Below, piece by piece: positions 43,289 through 51,299 of a DNA stretch of 64,000 nucleotides. This stretch comes from Demequina sp. (GTDB lineage Bacteria > Actinomycetota > Actinomycetes > Actinomycetales > Demequinaceae). Position numbers and translations under genes: made by a program. Within the stretch, counting starts at the first letter, position 1. Each line of letters starts with the position of its first letter. The stretch lies in the NCBI GenBank assembly GCA_024707205.1, contig JANQAD010000001.1:1577979-1641978 (forward strand). The letters are read 5' to 3'. The notes beneath the pieces were generated by a model. The model searched no databases and was not told the origin of the DNA. It saw only the letters and a program-made list of their open reading frames with translations.

Positions 43289-44452
43289 TCATTTCTTGGG
43301 GTGGTAGTCCAGGTCGGGGTTGAGGGTGTGTTCGGCGATGATTTCGCCGGTTTCGTGGTCGATGACGAGGGTGTCGTTTCCTGCGACGAGGAGCACGATG
43401 CGGCGGTGGCGGTGGGGGCGGCCGATGGCGAGGTGGCGGAGTTTCCCGGCCCAGCGCAGGGTGATCACGCCGACGGTGTCGACGGTGTCGTGGCGCACTC
43501 TCCAGGACCGTCCTAGGGCTTCGATGCGGGGTGTGTCTTTGGGGAGGGCGGTGTAGGCCTCGTGGGGGGTGCGGCGGTTCAGGGAGCGGTGGGGACGGTC
43601 AACGTTGTAGGTGCTGCGGAAGTGGTTCAGGAGTTCGTTGAGGCTGGTCAGGTCGGCAGCGTCGGGTCTGGCTCGCAGCCACTGTTTCAGGGTTTGGTGG
43701 AACCGTTCGATCTTGCCCTGGGTTTGGGGGTGGCCGGGGTGTCCGTTCTTCTGGACGATTCCTAGGGCGGCGATGACGTGTTCGAAGTGGTTCGGTCCGC
43801 CTTTGCCGTGGGCGAAGCGGGTGGTGAAGATCAGACCGTTGTCGGTCAGTGTTGATGCTGGTAATCCGTGGTCGCGGCCTGCTTGGAGGAAGGTTTCGGT
43901 CACGATGGGGGCGGTGACGATGGGGTGAGCGGACAGGTGTGTCACGAACCGGGAGTGGTCATCGAGCCAGGTGATGATCTCGATTTTGCGGGAGCCGGAC
44001 AGGTGCCAGTGGGTCATGTCGGACTGCCAGCAGCTGTTGGGGGAGGGTGCTTCGAATCGGGTCCATGACGAGCGTGGTCGCTTGTGAGGTTCGGGGGTGA
44101 CACGGTCGTGGGAGTGCAGGATCCGGTAGATCGTCGACGACGATGGTGGGGTCAGTCCGGAGCGGGTCAGGCGGTCACGAATCGACTCCGCGCCGGCGTC
44201 GAGACCCTCGCGGCCAAGGTCATCGCGCACGGAGACGATCTGTTCGCGTAGCTCGTCACTGAGTCGACCTGCCGGTGTGTGGGGTGCGCGGGACTGGGGT
44301 TCAAGTGCCGCCAGCCCACCCTCGCGATATCGCGCCAGGAGCCGATGAATCCACTGCCGCGTCACCCCGAAGCGCCGTGCCGCATCCGCGACCGACAGGC
44401 CACCCTCCACGATCGCGACCACGATGACCCGGTTCTTGTCTGCATCCGCCAT
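43289..44452 (-). CDS. IS481-family DDE transposase
   Basis: 387 residues. The N-terminal helix-turn-helix (about 1-60) reads LSVADAARRFGVTRQWIHRL and leads to a second HTH region. The catalytic DDE residues are in NSCWQSDMTHWHLSG (D near 143), STLTDNGLIF (D near 202) and QGKIERFHQTLKQW (E near 247). A region near the end has VGVITLRWAGKLRHLAIG. All catalytic residues are present and the frame is intact, so the element may still be active. One copy of the dispersed motif (43658) lies in the codons for PDAAD. Confidence 0.95.
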   Translation of the reverse strand: MADADKNRVIVVAIVEGGLSVADAARRFGVTRQWIHRLLARYREGGLAALEPQSRAPHTPAGRLSDELREQIVSVRDDLGREGLDAGAESIRDRLTRSGLTPPSSSTIYRILHSHDRVTPEPHKRPRSSWTRFEAPSPNSCWQSDMTHWHLSGSRKIEIITWLDDHSRFVTHLSAHPIVTAPIVTETFLQAGRDHGLPASTLTDNGLIFTTRFAHGKGGPNHFEHVIAALGIVQKNGHPGHPQTQGKIERFHQTLKQWLRARPDAADLTSLNELLNHFRSTYNVDRPHRSLNRRTPHEAYTALPKDTPRIEALGRSWRVRHDTVDTVGVITLRWAGKLRHLAIGRPHRHRRIVLLVAGNDTLVIDHETGEIIAEHTLNPDLDYHPKK

Positions 44453-44544
44453 GGCCCATCGTCGAGGCAGGCCGGGTGTAAACGATGCCCCGACACATGT
44501 GTAAACGATCAGCTGACATCAGACACTGTCCCCGCTACGAACGC

Positions 44545-44580
44545 AAGCGAGGCCCTCACCGGAAGGTGAGGGCCTCGCTT
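44545..44580. terminator. Former terminator of tRNA-fMet, now between IS and MMPL gene
   Basis: AAGCGAGGCCCTCACC (44545-44560) and GGTGAGGGCCTCGCTT (44565-44580) form a perfect 16-pair stem with a GGAA loop. It originally followed the tRNA four bases after the CGAA tail and now lies beyond the IS. It can also terminate the MMPL gene from the other side, 19 bases past its stop. Confidence 0.85.
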
Positions 44581-44598
44581 CGTCTATCCGGCGCCGCG

Positions 44599-47031
44599 CT
44601 AGCCCGGCCGGACCACGGGCTCGAGTCCGGCGACTGGGTGCTCGCGCTCGAGCGCCGAACCCTCCACATCAACATTCGGCAGGATCCTGTCGAGCCACTT
44701 CGGCAGCCACCACGCGCCGTCGCCCACGAGGTGCAGCACGCTCGGCATGATGACCATTCGCACCACGAACGCGTCGAACAGCACTCCCGCCGCGAGCCCG
44801 AATCCCATGGGGCGGATCATCGCGATGTCGGAGAAGATGAACCCGCCGAACACGGAGATCATGATGATCGCCGCGGCGGTGACGACGGCCCGGCCGTGGC
44901 GCAGTCCGGCCACGACGGCCTCGCGCGCCGGCAACCCGTGCACGTACGCCTCTCGCATGCCCGACGCTATGAACAGCTGGTAGTCCATCGCGAGTCCGAA
45001 CAGGATGCCGGTGAGCATGATCGGCAGGAAGCTGAGGATGGGCCCTGGGTCGTGGACACCGGAGATGGTGCCACCCCATCCCCACTGGTACACCGCCGTC
45101 ACGGCGCCAAGGGCCGCGAAGAGACTCAGCACAAAGCCCGCCGTGGCGATGACGGGAACCAGGATCGATCGGAAGACCAGGATGAGAATCAGGATCGAGA
45201 GGCCCACGACGACGACCAGGTAGACCGGCAGCGCGTCGGCGAGCTTCTCCGAGATGTCGATGTTGCCGCTGGCCTCTCCCGCAACGCCGATGACGGTGCC
45301 GTCTGCAAGCGGCGACGCATCACGTAGCGAGTGCACGAGCGTCTCCGTGGACTCGGAGGATGGCCCCTCGGCGGGAATCACCTGGAAGGCGAGGAAGTCG
45401 TTGTCCGCTGAGGTGGCCACGGGTACCACTGCGACCACGTCGTCATACGCCATGATCGCGTCGCTGACCTTCACCTGGGCGGCGAGTAGTTCGTCGTCAG
45501 AGACGGGGGAGGGCAGTGTGGCGGTCACGAGCAGCGGGCCGTTGATGCCCTCGCCGAAGTCCTCGTTGATGGTGGTGTACGCCTTGTACTGCGTCGAGTC
45601 CGCGGGCTCCTGGCTGCCGTCGGGCAGGCCGAGCCGCATCGAGGCCGCGGGGATCGCGACGATGCCGAGCGCGACCACGGCCGTGCTCAGTGCGAGCACC
45701 GCCCGGCCGGTCCCCATGGCCTTGACGGGGGTCTCCTCGTGCTCGGGGGCGCCAACCGTGGCGCGCGCCTTCTTGCCGAGCGTCCGCATGCCGATGAGGC
45801 CCAGGAGCGCCGGCGTGAGCGTGATCGCGATCAGCACGGCCACGGCCACGCAGAACGCGGCGACCGTGCCCATGATCCCCATGAACGGGATGCCCGTGAT
45901 GTTGAGCGCGAGCAGCGCGATGAGCACGGTGGAACCGGCGAAGACCACGGCGTTGCCCGCGGTTCCGTTTGCCAGCCCGACGGACTCGGTCACCTCCATG
46001 CCGCGCTTCAGTTGGGTGCGGTGTCGGTTCACGATGAAGAGCGAATAGTCGATGCCGACGGCGAGGCCGAGCATCACGCCGAGCACGGGTGTCACGGACT
46101 GCATGTCGACGACGCCAGAGAACGCGAGGGCGGTCGCGACCCCGATGCCCACGCCGACGCCGGACGTCACGATGGGAAGCAAAGCGGGCAGCAGCGCGCG
46201 CATCATGACGATGAGCACCACGAGCGCGAGCGCAACGCCGATGATCTCGCCGGCGCCGAGGATGCCCTCGGGCCCGGAGACGAATTCGGCGGAGAAGTAC
46301 GCGTTGACCCCGGCGGGAACCGCCGCCTCGATGCCCGCGACCACGGCGTCCTTGTCATCCTGCGGCACGCCGTGAACCTCGGTGTCGAACTGCACTACCC
46401 CGAGCGCCGTTGCGCCATCTTCGGAGACCGTGGTGAGGGCCGCGGCGTTGGCGGCGAGCTGCTCGCCGGCCGCGAGCTTCGCCTCCGCGGCATCCAGCTG
46501 CGCGGTGGTGTCGTCGAGGGCCTGCTGCTGGGCGGCGAACTGGTCGGCCATGGCGTCGTGCAGCCCTGCGGCCTTCGCCTGCGCTATCCCCTCGTCAAGC
46601 TGCGCTTGGCCCTGGGCAACTTGGTCGCGCCCCTGGGAGAGCTGGTCCTTGGAGTCCTCGAGCTGCTGAGCCTGCTGCTCGCGCTGCGCCTGCGTGGCGA
46701 AGGGATCGACAACGCCGGTGACGTGCTCGACGCTCGTGGCAGTGGCCAGCGCGGCCGTGACCGCGGTCTGCTGGTCGGGTGTGAACGTCGAGCCGTCTGC
46801 GGTGGTGAACACCACGCGCGCGCTGCCGCCGTCGAGTCCGCTGATCTCCTTGTTCATCTCCTCCGTGACGCGCTGCGTCTCCGTTCCGGGGATGGAGAAG
46901 GTGTCGGCGAGCTTTCCGCCGAAGGCGAGGTACGCGCCCGCCGCCGCGACGAGCGCGAGCACCCAGACGATGATGGCGATGAAGGGGCGGGCTGCGGATC
47001 CGCGACCGATGCGGAACAGGAGATGTGCCAC
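44599..47031 (-). CDS. MMPL/RND-family membrane transporter
   Basis: 810 residues starting with GTG. The layout is one TM segment (about 15-35), a large exported domain with a long Gln/Ala-rich coiled coil (QREQQAQQLEDSKDQLSQ and following), TM segments 2-6 with the family motif GIDYSLFIVNRHR, a second exported domain, and TM 7-12 with AMDYQLFIASGMRE. This is the 12-TM MMPL plan of exporters driven by the proton gradient, used for lipids, drugs or peptides. The divergent TetR gene and its operator suggest ligand-induced expression. Substrate unknown. Confidence 0.9.
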   Translation of the reverse strand: MAHLLFRIGRGSAARPFIAIIVWVLALVAAAGAYLAFGGKLADTFSIPGTETQRVTEEMNKEISGLDGGSARVVFTTADGSTFTPDQQTAVTAALATATSVEHVTGVVDPFATQAQREQQAQQLEDSKDQLSQGRDQVAQGQAQLDEGIAQAKAAGLHDAMADQFAAQQQALDDTTAQLDAAEAKLAAGEQLAANAAALTTVSEDGATALGVVQFDTEVHGVPQDDKDAVVAGIEAAVPAGVNAYFSAEFVSGPEGILGAGEIIGVALALVVLIVMMRALLPALLPIVTSGVGVGIGVATALAFSGVVDMQSVTPVLGVMLGLAVGIDYSLFIVNRHRTQLKRGMEVTESVGLANGTAGNAVVFAGSTVLIALLALNITGIPFMGIMGTVAAFCVAVAVLIAITLTPALLGLIGMRTLGKKARATVGAPEHEETPVKAMGTGRAVLALSTAVVALGIVAIPAASMRLGLPDGSQEPADSTQYKAYTTINEDFGEGINGPLLVTATLPSPVSDDELLAAQVKVSDAIMAYDDVVAVVPVATSADNDFLAFQVIPAEGPSSESTETLVHSLRDASPLADGTVIGVAGEASGNIDISEKLADALPVYLVVVVGLSILILILVFRSILVPVIATAGFVLSLFAALGAVTAVYQWGWGGTISGVHDPGPILSFLPIMLTGILFGLAMDYQLFIASGMREAYVHGLPAREAVVAGLRHGRAVVTAAAIIMISVFGGFIFSDIAMIRPMGFGLAAGVLFDAFVVRMVIMPSVLHLVGDGAWWLPKWLDRILPNVDVEGSALEREHPVAGLEPVVRPG

Positions 47032-47094
47032 GTGGAGAGCCTTTCGGGCTGAAGTTCATAGGGGAAGTGGCGACGCTGCCGGATTCCAGTGTAG

Positions 47095-47115
47095 GCGCAA
47101 GATGCCCATTTGCGC
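47095..47115. promoter_or_regulatory. Candidate TetR operator between MMPL and TetR genes
   Basis: GCGCAA (47095-47100) and TTGCGC (47110-47115) are inverted with nine bases between. On the minus strand TACACT, a likely -10 for the MMPL gene, lies just past the arm. This fits repression of both divergent genes. Confidence 0.5.
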
Positions 47116-47134
47116 GACAGATGTTGAATAAGTC

Positions 47135-47716
47135 ATGGCGATGGGCCACAATGTGACCGTGGACCCCCGAATAGCCAAGACGCGAGCACGCCTCCAGAAC
47201 GCGCTCTTCGAACTCGCGCGGGAGCGCGGGATAGAGGCCGTGTCCGTCACCGACATCGTGCAGCGGGCCGCCGTGAACCGGACCACGTTCTACTTGCACT
47301 ACTCGGACAAGGAGACGCTCCTCGCCGACGCGCTTGACGGCGTCGCGGAGCGTGCGGGCGCGAGCATCCGCGACATCGACATCGAGGCCCACGAGCCGCC
47401 CGCGGCGCTCACCGACTTCCTCGTTCACGTCGACGAGCACGCGGATCTCTACCGTCGCGTCTTCAACGAGCCGGGCTACTCGGTGGCACTGTCGCGACTG
47501 CGCGATCGGCTGGGGCAGGCGATCCAGCTGCACATCGACGAAGTGGGCGAGCAGCCCGTACGGGACGTCCCCACGCGGTTCGTCATCGCGAGCATCGTCG
47601 GCTCGATCCTGGGCATGATCAGCGAATGGCTCAACCAGGAGCCGCATGCCGACGCAACCGAAGCGGCACTGTGGATCTGGACCATAGCCCGCCCGCCGTC
47701 GGGCCCCCAGACCTAG
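47135..47716 (+). CDS. TetR-family transcriptional regulator
   Basis: A 193-residue repressor. The N-terminal HTH is recognisable as RLQNALFELARERGIEAVSV, then TDIVQRAAVNRTTFYLHYSDKE in part (VNRTTFYLHY is the recognition helix). The C-terminal helices form the variable ligand-binding domain. The gene diverges from the MMPL transporter with a 103-base spacer that holds an inverted repeat, the usual arrangement of a repressor with the exporter it controls. Its TAG overlaps the convergent DUF2252 stop by CTAG. ATG at 47135 is used; an inner GTG at 47156 is possible. Confidence 0.88.
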   Translation: MAMGHNVTVDPRIAKTRARLQNALFELARERGIEAVSVTDIVQRAAVNRTTFYLHYSDKETLLADALDGVAERAGASIRDIDIEAHEPPAALTDFLVHVDEHADLYRRVFNEPGYSVALSRLRDRLGQAIQLHIDEVGEQPVRDVPTRFVIASIVGSILGMISEWLNQEPHADATEAALWIWTIARPPSGPQT

Positions 47717-49113
47717 CCAACCGCGGCGGCGAACGCCGCGTGATCAGCAACCGTGAGATCCGCGTAGGCCACCGCGAAGTCTCCCACCGCCTCGGCAAAC
47801 TCGACGCCCGTGCCGAGGTACGCCGAGATCGCGATGCGGTCGCCGCCGCGCGCGTGGGCCCTGGCGAGCGTCCACGCGCACAGTCGCCCGTAATTGGTGA
47901 GCGCCGCCGGATCAAAGTCCCCCGTCTCCACCGAGTACTTCCAGTCGCGCAGCTGCCGCACGTAGTAGTCGACGTAGGCGTCCTCGCGGTGCGTGCGCTG
48001 CCAGCCGAGCAGCACGTCCGACGCTGCCTGCATGATGCGCTGCCCGGCGACGACCCTCTGGCCTTGGTTCTCGTACTCGGACTCGCCAAGATAGTCAGCG
48101 AGCACGGAGCGAGTGGCCTCCTTCGCCTGCAGCAGCAAGGGCTCGAGGCCGTCGTGGGCCTCCATGAGCATGACCCACGCGCGCAGTCCAACGGAGCCGA
48201 CGCCAACGACCTTGCGGGCGGCGTGGGTGAGCGTGAAGTTCTCGATGAGCAGCCGCCGCTCCGGTGCGAGCGACTCCGAGTACTGGCCGACGAGCGTGCG
48301 CATCCACCCGTAGAGATCCTCGATGTCCTGCAGCTGGTCGAGCTCCTCCGCGGGGACAAGCAGCGGCGGGTCCGGCACAAAGCGGGGGTGCCCGTCGACC
48401 TCCTCCGTGAGCTTGGCGAGAGCATGCAGCGCGGTGCGCTTCCTCGCCGTCTTCATGCTCCTGGTGAGCGCCTTCACCACCTTCTTCTTGGCGCTGTCTG
48501 CGATCAGCTGCAGCTGCTCGTCCGCATCGATGCGCGAGTACCAGACGGCCAGCATGGGCTGGGAGGCGAACTGGTTCATCGCCATCTGGTAGGCGCGCGT
48601 GGTCGACACCGCGGTCTCCCTGGCCTCCGCGTCGGAGTGACCGTTGTCTCGCGACGCGACCACCATCGACGCCGCCAAGCGCTTCACGTCCCACTCGAAT
48701 GGCCCGGGCAGGGTCTCGTCGAAGTCGTTGAGGTCGAAGACGAGCCGACGCTCGGGAGAGCCGTAGGCGCCGAAGTTCGCCAGGTGCGCGTCGCCGCACA
48801 GCTGGGTCGTGAGGGCGCTGTGGGGAAGCGCGGCGAGGTCGTCGGCCATCACGAGCGCGGTTCCGCGGAAGAAGGTGAACGGAGACTCGAGCATGCGCTC
48901 ATGGCGCACAGGGACGAGCTCCTGAACCCGCGTCTCCTCCTGCTTCAGGAGCAGCGCGACGGGTTCCCGGCGGCGGGAGGAAGCAAGCCTCGCGTGCGAA
49001 GCGAGCGGGGCGCGGTCGCGCGCCGCGAGGCCCGCCGCTACGGACGCGTCACGCGTGGGGGAGAAGTCCGGCAGCCGGCTCGTGGGCACGAGTCGCATGC
49101 TACTCGCGCCCAC
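47713..49113 (-). CDS. DUF2252 family protein
   Basis: About 466 residues. Characteristic DUF2252 motifs are visible: SPFTFFRGTALVMADDL, TQLCGDAHLANFGAYGSPER, VFDLNDFDETLPGPFEWDV and LRDWKYSVETGDFD. These resemble a kinase-like fold with HxD-type acidic residues (GDAHLxNFG, DxNDFDE), as in the actinobacterial DUF2252/choline-kinase-like group. Substrate unknown. GTG at 49113 or ATG at 49098 could be the start. It ends in CTAG shared with the TetR gene and is on the same strand as the ABC cluster. Confidence 0.85.
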   Translation of the reverse strand: MGASSMRLVPTSRLPDFSPTRDASVAAGLAARDRAPLASHARLASSRRREPVALLLKQEETRVQELVPVRHERMLESPFTFFRGTALVMADDLAALPHSALTTQLCGDAHLANFGAYGSPERRLVFDLNDFDETLPGPFEWDVKRLAASMVVASRDNGHSDAEARETAVSTTRAYQMAMNQFASQPMLAVWYSRIDADEQLQLIADSAKKKVVKALTRSMKTARKRTALHALAKLTEEVDGHPRFVPDPPLLVPAEELDQLQDIEDLYGWMRTLVGQYSESLAPERRLLIENFTLTHAARKVVGVGSVGLRAWVMLMEAHDGLEPLLLQAKEATRSVLADYLGESEYENQGQRVVAGQRIMQAASDVLLGWQRTHREDAYVDYYVRQLRDWKYSVETGDFDPAALTNYGRLCAWTLARAHARGGDRIAISAYLGTGVEFAEAVGDFAVAYADLTVADHAAFAAAVG

Positions 49114-49119
49114 GCGTCT

Positions 49120-49869
49120 CTAGACGATGCGGCCCTGGTGCTCGGAACCCGTGGCGCGTGAGCCGGTGCCCACGAAGGTGGGGTCGTCCTCGGCGACGAG
49201 GTGGCCGTCGGCGAGGCGCACCGTCGCGTCCGCGATGTCCATGAGCGACTGGTCGTGCGTGGAGATCAGCGCGGTCATGCCTTGGCTGGCGATGACCTCG
49301 CGCAGGAGGCCCATGATCGCGGTGCCCGTGTCGGCATCCAGCTGGCCGGTCGGCTCGTCCGCGATGAGCAGCTGCGGATCGTTCGCGAGGGCCCGCGCGA
49401 TCGCGACGCGCTGCTGCTGTCCGCCGGAGAGTTCGGAGGGCCGCTGGTTCATGTGCTTGGAGAGGCCGACGAGGTCGAGCAGCTCCGCGACCCGCTTGTC
49501 GCGCACGGACGTCTTCGCATTGCGCAGCCGCATCGGCAGACCCACGTTCTCGGCCGCGGAGAGCATCGGTACCAGGCCAAACGTCTGGAAGACGAAGGCG
49601 ACCGTGTCCCTGCGAAGCCCCGTGCGCGCCCGCTCCGAGAGCTTCGTGACCGTGATGTCGTTGACGATGATCGTGCCTGCGGTGGGGCGGTCCAGGCCGC
49701 CGATGCAGTTCAGCAACGTCGTCTTGCCGGACCCCGAGCGGCCAACGAGAGCCACGAGCTTGCCCCGGCCAACCTCAAAGCTCACCGCATCGAGCGCGGT
49801 GACCTTCCCCGTGCCGGAGCCGTAGGTCTTGGTGACCTCCTGCACGGTCACCATGGGCGTGTCAGTCAT
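49120..49869 (-). CDS. ABC transporter ATP-binding protein (MacB/LolD-type)
   Basis: A 249-residue ATPase with Walker [15 protein letters not shown]-loop [14 protein letters not shown], signature [15 protein letters not shown], Walker [13 protein letters not shown] and switch His in [10 protein letters not shown]. The family pairs with FtsX-like permeases that use mechanical energy on exported substrates. It overlaps the previous ATPase gene by eight bases, and that gene is only ten bases after the first FtsX permease. This is a single operon of two ATPases and two permeases. Substrate unknown. Confidence 0.9.
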   Translation of the reverse strand: MTDTPMVTVQEVTKTYGSGTGKVTALDAVSFEVGRGKLVALVGRSGSGKTTLLNCIGGLDRPTAGTIIVNDITVTKLSERARTGLRRDTVAFVFQTFGLVPMLSAAENVGLPMRLRNAKTSVRDKRVAELLDLVGLSKHMNQRPSELSGGQQQRVAIARALANDPQLLIADEPTGQLDADTGTAIMGLLREVIASQGMTALISTHDQSLMDIADATVRLADGHLVAEDDPTFVGTGSRATGSEHQGRIV

Positions 49870-51289
49870 CGCTGTTCTCCTTCGGCAGCCACGGCGCGCG
49901 CGGCGGGGGCCCGACGGCGGGCCAGGGGGCGGCGTCGGCGTTGCGGGCGCCTCGTCCTCCTGTGTCGGCGGTGCGTAGGGGTCCTGTGCCTCCGGCTCTG
50001 CCTCTGGGGGGCTTGGGGGGAGCGGCGACCCGCGGCACGTACGGGACCTCGTCCTCGCCCTGGAGCGGCGGCGCATACGCGGAGAGGTCCGCATAGGGGC
50101 TCGGGCGGTAGGTGGGCTCGGCGCCAGGCTCGGGCTCGGGCAGGGCCTCAGCCTCAGCCTCAGCCTCAGCCTCAGCCTCATGTGTCGGCTCGGGTTCTGG
50201 TGCCGATACGACCGGGATGGCGCCCGTGACGGCCGGGGGCTTCGAGGGGCTCTCCACCACGTGGCGCTCAGACGCGTCCTGGGGAGGTCCTGCGATCGGC
50301 TCCGCGGGCGCCTGGGCAACCGGAGCGGGAGGCTCGTGGCGCACCTTCTTGACGGACCCGTCGGGCCAAACGCCGATGTGGTCATTCTCGAGCTCGAGGC
50401 GCACGCGGTCCTTGAGGCCGAGCGATGTGCGGTAGTCGCGCGGCAGCTGCATGCGGCCCGCGCGGTCCAGCACGGCGTACTCCTCGTGGATGGTCTGGGT
50501 CACGCCCTCCGAGTCCACGTGGGTGCGGCGCACAACCTCCGTGGCGGTGCGGCCGTCCCTGATGGCTACGGTGCGCTGCACCTGCGAGCTCACGGCGTGG
50601 TCGTGGGTCACGACGACCACGGTTGCGCCGAGGTCCCTGTTCGCGGCGCGAAGGGCCTCGAAGACGTCGTCTCCTGTGGCGGAGTCAAGCTCGCCCGTGG
50701 GCTCGTCGGCGAAGATCACCTCTGGGTTGTTCGCGAGCGCAACGGCAATGGCCACACGCTGCTGCTCGCCGCCGGAGAGCTGGCCGGGGCGCCGAGCAGC
50801 CTTGTCCTGCATGCCCATCGCCGCGAGCAACTCCATCGCGTGCTCGGCCCGCTTCTTGCCGCCTACGCCGGCGAACGCCATGGGCAGCATGACGTTCTCC
50901 TTGGCGCTGAGGTAGGCGAGCAGGTTGCGGCCCGTCTGCTGCCACACGAAGCCGACGACGGAGCGGCGGTACGTGAGCCGGTCGCTGTGCGTCATGCGCA
51001 GCAGGTCCCAGCCGGCGACGCGCGCTGCGCCCGCGGTGGGGACGTCGAGCCCGGAGAGCACGTTGAGCAGCGTCGACTTCCCTGAGCCGGACTGACCGAC
51101 GATCGCGATCATCTCGCCCTTGTCCACGAGCAGGTCGAGGCCTTGGAGGGCCTGCACCTCGATGTTCTCCACCTGATAGATGCGCACCAGGTTGTCGCAC
51201 ACGATGAGCGCGTCGGCACCGTACTCGACGGTGGGTGCCGTCAGCGTCTCTGCGGTCAGGTTTTCGGTTGTCAGATCTTGTGATGTCAC
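49862..51289 (-). CDS. ABC transporter ATPase fused to an AbrB-like domain and a long proline-rich tail
   Basis: About 475 residues from a GTG with GAGGGAGGC upstream. The ABC domain (about 15-245) has VGQSGSGKSTLLNVLSGL (Walker A), LSGGEQQRVAIAVAL and VIFADEPTGELDSATG. Near residues 265-310 is YAVLDRAGRMQLPRDYRTSLGL and VRLELENDHIGVWPD, with the swapped-hairpin look of SpoVT/AbrB DNA-binding domains. The remaining 150 residues are Pro-, Glu- and Ala-rich, with (Glu-Ala) repeats encoded by six GAGGCT hexamers. This fusion is unusual for a transporter ATPase. It could be a scaffold or a regulator. Confidence 0.82.
   Translation of the reverse strand: MTSQDLTTENLTAETLTAPTVEYGADALIVCDNLVRIYQVENIEVQALQGLDLLVDKGEMIAIVGQSGSGKSTLLNVLSGLDVPTAGAARVAGWDLLRMTHSDRLTYRRSVVGFVWQQTGRNLLAYLSAKENVMLPMAFAGVGGKKRAEHAMELLAAMGMQDKAARRPGQLSGGEQQRVAIAVALANNPEVIFADEPTGELDSATGDDVFEALRAANRDLGATVVVVTHDHAVSSQVQRTVAIRDGRTATEVVRRTHVDSEGVTQTIHEEYAVLDRAGRMQLPRDYRTSLGLKDRVRLELENDHIGVWPDGSVKKVRHEPPAPVAQAPAEPIAGPPQDASERHVVESPSKPPAVTGAIPVVSAPEPEPTHEAEAEAEAEAEALPEPEPGAEPTYRPSPYADLSAYAPPLQGEDEVPYVPRVAAPPKPPRGRAGGTGPLRTADTGGRGARNADAAPWPAVGPPPRAPWLPKENSDD
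50145..50180. repeat. Six-copy hexanucleotide tandem repeat in the ABC-AbrB gene
   Basis: GCCTCA is repeated six times in perfect register on the + strand (50145-50180). On the coding strand it encodes alternating Ala and Glu codons (GCT GAG). Being six bases long it can change copy number without a frameshift. Confidence 0.9.
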
Positions 51290-51299
51290 AGTGCCTCCC

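Larger units (their letters stand above)
43214..44525. mobile_element. IS481-family insertion sequence next to tRNA-fMet
   Basis: A 1312-base element beginning TGTGATGTGTCGGG and ending CATCAGACA, with one transposase on the minus strand. CTGTCCCCGCTACGAA, 16 bases from the tRNA 3' end, is repeated on both sides (43198-43213 and 44526-44541), read as the target duplication; it is at the long end for the family. Each end carries an imperfect terminal inverted repeat of nearly 50 bases built from two tandem units: TGTCGGGACATCGTTGACA (43221-43239) and TGTCTCGGGGCATCGTTG (43242 on) on the left, and the related TGTAAACGATGCCCCGACA (44477-44495) on the right. These are probably transposase-binding sites. 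Confidence 0.88.

Noticed and set aside
43198-44541. Integrative element or prophage att site in tRNA-fMet
   Set aside because: The insert is 1.3 kb with one IS481 DDE transposase and TG...CA inverted ends, not an integrase, so a transposition target duplication explains the repeat better.
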